Shown here piece after piece: positions 5,994 to 7,463 of a stretch of 7,463 bases of DNA. The first letter of the stretch is position 1, and the number at the start of each line of letters is the position of its first letter. Source of the stretch: an uncultured Verrucomicrobiota bacterium (lineage in GTDB: Bacteria > Verrucomicrobiota > Verrucomicrobiae > Opitutales > Opitutaceae). Under the pieces are notes generated by a model. That model searched no databases. It saw only the letters and a list, made by a program, of their open reading frames with translations, and was not told the DNA's origin. The stretch is taken from contig CAMLQS010000254.1 of the NCBI GenBank assembly GCA_946482165.1, positions 1 to 7,463 of the forward strand. The letters are read 5' to 3'. Made by a program: the position numbers and the translations under genes.

Positions 5994-6635
5994 TCAGTAA
6001 ACCTTCACCAACGCCGGGCTGCGCGTCACGCCGACGGGCGTGATCATCGGCCGGCCCAGCGGCAGCGCGCCATTCTCCATCTCGCGGACAAACTTCTCGA
6101 ACGGCTTCCAGTTCAGGTCGCCGAGATTTTGCCACACGCCGAGCTCCACGCCGTAGGCGTCGCGGTAGGCCTTGTGGACCAGTTCCGAGCAATAGATCTC
6201 GTCGTCGCCCGGCGCATAACGGTAATCGTAGTGACGGCCCGAATACTTCCCCAGCGCGCTTCGCAGCGCCGCGGGGTCCTTTCCCTCGAATTCCCGCCAG
6301 CGCCAGGCGTCGATTCGGCCGCCCCGCCCGCGCACGATCCACAGATAGAGCGGGGTCTCGCGCACCACGCCGATCGCCTCGTGGACCACCCAGCGCCCAT
6401 CGGCGTTTTTCATCACCACGCCGCAATGGGAGAAGGGCGAGTTCGTGATGCCTTCAATGGCGTCGACAAGATCGCCGCGCGGCAGGGATTGGAAGACCAC
6501 GTCGCCCTCGCGCGGTTCGTAACGCAGGAGATGCGCCAAGCCATAGACTCGAAACCAGAAGAAGGCGCCCAGCAGCAACGCCATCAGCGTGCCAAACCGG
6601 ACCCAAGCCCACCGTCCTCGGGGTAAAAGCCTCAT
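5994..6635 (-). CDS. YiiX/YebB-type permuted papain-like cysteine hydrolase, membrane-anchored
   Basis: From ATG 6635 the protein has 213 residues. Residues 11-32 form one hydrophobic segment after a basic start (MRLLPRGR), an N-terminal anchor or uncleaved signal, so the domain is probably outside the cytoplasmic membrane. The domain matches the YiiX/YaeF branch of the NlpC/P60 superfamily: GDVVFQSLPRG (44-54), TNSPFSHCGVV (64-74, catalytic-type His70), VVHEAIG (83-89), and DDEIYCSELVHKAY (144-157) with the likely nucleophile Cys149. The His-before-Cys order is the permuted arrangement. These enzymes are thought to act on amide or lipid-linked bonds, but the substrate here is unknown. TTG 6669-6671 would add 12 residues; ATG is preferred. 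It follows tRNA-Arg by 46 bases on the same strand. Confidence 0.88.
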   Translation of the reverse strand: MRLLPRGRWAWVRFGTLMALLLGAFFWFRVYGLAHLLRYEPREGDVVFQSLPRGDLVDAIEGITNSPFSHCGVVMKNADGRWVVHEAIGVVRETPLYLWIVRGRGGRIDAWRWREFEGKDPAALRSALGKYSGRHYDYRYAPGDDEIYCSELVHKAYRDAYGVELGVWQNLGDLNWKPFEKFVREMENGALPLGRPMITPVGVTRSPALVKVY

Positions 6636-6681
6636 GCTCCGGAGAATCGACGGAACTCCCCGCGCAGGCAAGTTCGCCTCG

Positions 6682-6758
6682 TGGTGTGCCCGGCGGGATT
6701 CGAACCCACGACCAGCCGCTTAGAAGGCGGCTGCTCTATCCAACTGAGCTACGGGCAC
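6682..6758 (-). tRNA. tRNA-Arg (anticodon TCT)
   Basis: The minus strand folds into a full cloverleaf. The acceptor stem is GTGCCCG (5' end at 6758) with CGGGCAC. The D stem is GCTC/GAGC, the anticodon stem GCCGC/GCGGC with loop CTTCTAA, and the T arm GTGGG-TTCGAAT-CCCGC. The anticodon TCT lies at plus positions 6722-6724 and reads AGA arginine codons. The discriminator A (6685) is followed by an encoded CCA (6684-6682). Confidence 0.97.
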
Positions 6759-7090
6759 AACTACAACCAAAACAACGGCTTAAAAGTCCAGGCCATGTCT
6801 GCGACTTCGCAAGGGATTTCAAGATATTCGCATGCCGAACAGGAAAACCGCCAACGAATCGAAGACGTGGGAAAGAACCCAAAAGCCCGGGCTTTGAGGC
6901 GACGAACAGCCCGCTACTACGCGCGCTTCACGCGCGCGGGCAAGATCCGGTTTGCGCCGATCAAAACCAACTTCGCGGAGATCGCCGCCTTCATGTCCCC
7001 AAGAGGCCCCGCCAAAACAGAGCTAGCGTGCAAAGCCGGCCGCCAAAGCGCCCGGCGCCCCGCCGACAATGAGTGATCCACGACCTCCCT
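6759..7090. other. Gene-poor region upstream of tRNA-Arg
   Basis: These 332 bases should contain the tRNA promoter next to 6758, but no clear -35/-10 pair stands out. Two plus-strand frames cross it only because they begin inside the tRNA gene in antisense. A 7-bp GC hairpin, CGCGCGC (6920-6926) with GCGCGCG (6932-6938), has no T-run. I see no gene that I can support. Confidence 0.4.
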
Positions 7091-7294
7091 TTACTTGGCG
7101 TCCGGGGCCTTGGCGCGAGAATGAATCTTCGCGAAAATTCCAGTCGCGATTATGATAGATCCAGCGATCAAGCATATCAATGCCGGTGCCTTCGGCTCCC
7201 AGAATCCGATGGATGCAATGATGCATCCAGTCACACACAATATCGTTCGGATAAATGCGATCACGCGCGGCGACTTGTTTTTGCTTCCGCTCAA
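7091..7294 (-). CDS. Putative two-helix small membrane protein, unrecognised
   Basis: The frame encodes up to 67 residues and ends at TAA 7091-7093. After a basic start (SGSKNKSPR) there are two clear hydrophobic segments, about residues 11-31 (VIAFIRTILCVTGCIIASIGF) shortened by GTG use, and about 38-55 (ALICLIAGSIIIATGIFA), then a basic tail (AKIHSRAKAPDAK). This is a credible hairpin membrane micro-protein. No ATG exists: TTG 7294 gives 67 residues and GTG 7264 gives 57. Codon use is poorer in GC than in the other genes (ATA, ATT and TTG are frequent). An 8-bp perfect hairpin (7210-7229) lies inside it. The family is not recognised, and the region could be non-coding. Confidence 0.42.
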   Translation of the reverse strand: MSGSKNKSPRVIAFIRTILCVTGCIIASIGFWEPKAPALICLIAGSIIIATGIFAKIHSRAKAPDAK

Positions 7295-7463
7295 ACTGAG
7301 CGATCCGGTTACTTGGCGAGATCAGTGCCCTCGAGCAGCGCGAAAATAGAAGAGGTCGCGACAGGCAATCGACTTCGTTCCATCGCATCGGTTCGGCTCA
7401 TTTTTCGTCGTGCTCGAGTCTTTTCCCGAGACTCAATACATCATCGCTTACGAAGCCTATCGC
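7295..7463. other. Unresolved right edge
   Basis: Two short frames reach the edge. On the minus strand, 21 codons ending at TGA 7398-7400 (ending LSLGKRLEHDEK) could be the 3' end of a gene that starts outside the window. On the plus strand, a frame open from 7351 (VVLESFPETQYIIAYEAYR near its end) could be the 5' part of a gene, with GTG 7410 as a possible start. They overlap, so at most one is likely to be real. Confidence 0.2.

Noticed and set aside
6682..6758. tRNA-Arg as attachment site of an integrated element
   Set aside because: The 3' end faces the YiiX-type gene. No integrase and no duplicated tRNA end are visible, and the lower-GC stretch is on the 5' side.
6920..6938. GC hairpin as a rho-independent terminator
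   Set aside because: No T-run follows on either strand, and no gene ends next to it.
6681..7076. Plus-strand frames beginning MVCPAGFEPTTSRLEGG and MPGGIRTHDQPLRRR
   Set aside because: These starts are the well-known spurious antisense translations of a tRNA gene. The parts beyond the tRNA show no supportable domain.
1..7463. CRISPR array, insertion sequence, toxin-antitoxin or defence cassette
   Set aside because: No regularly spaced long direct repeats, transposase, nuclease or toxin-antitoxin motif was found in any frame I could assess.

Overview
The window looks like a chromosomal stretch of a high-GC bacterium. GC-rich third codon positions, the style of the short palindromic repeats and the overall look of the genes suggest Verrucomicrobiota, possibly Opitutaceae. 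That placement is inference and was not tested by any search. Most of the content is housekeeping.

Left part (1-3245). A large minus-strand gene runs off the left edge: 586 codons are visible, with a DUF2330-like extracytoplasmic domain that is interrupted by membrane helices. Next comes a facing pair of REP-like palindromic repeats, then sufE (minus) and rpe (plus), which diverge from a 127-bp intergenic region. rpe has no ATG near its conserved N terminus and appears to start at GTG.

Middle part (3246-5669, all plus strand). A possible 48-residue Lys/Pro-rich small protein is followed by a divergent Fur-family repressor with a perfect 9-bp direct repeat just upstream. A small TPR protein and nadA (quinolinate synthase) come next, with an AT-richer tract of CTGAAA/TTTCAG-type repeats between them. 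A third copy of the REP-like element sits 17 bp past the nadA stop codon.

Right part (5670-7463). After an unexplained intergenic stretch come a minus-strand YiiX-type (permuted papain-like) cysteine hydrolase with a membrane anchor and, upstream of it on the same strand, tRNA-Arg(TCT) with an encoded CCA. The remaining ~700 bases are gene-poor and lower in GC. They hold one plausible two-helix membrane micro-protein and an unresolved edge.

SufE (sulfur transfer for Fe-S assembly), a Fur-type metalloregulator and NadA (a 4Fe-4S enzyme) all touch iron-sulfur metabolism. They are not arranged as one operon, so this may be coincidence. I do not see a clear new defence, mobile or biosynthetic system. 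The observations most worth a second look are the REP-like repeat family with covarying stems, the membrane-interrupted DUF2330 protein, and the altered metal-site residues of the Fur homologue together with its upstream direct repeat.
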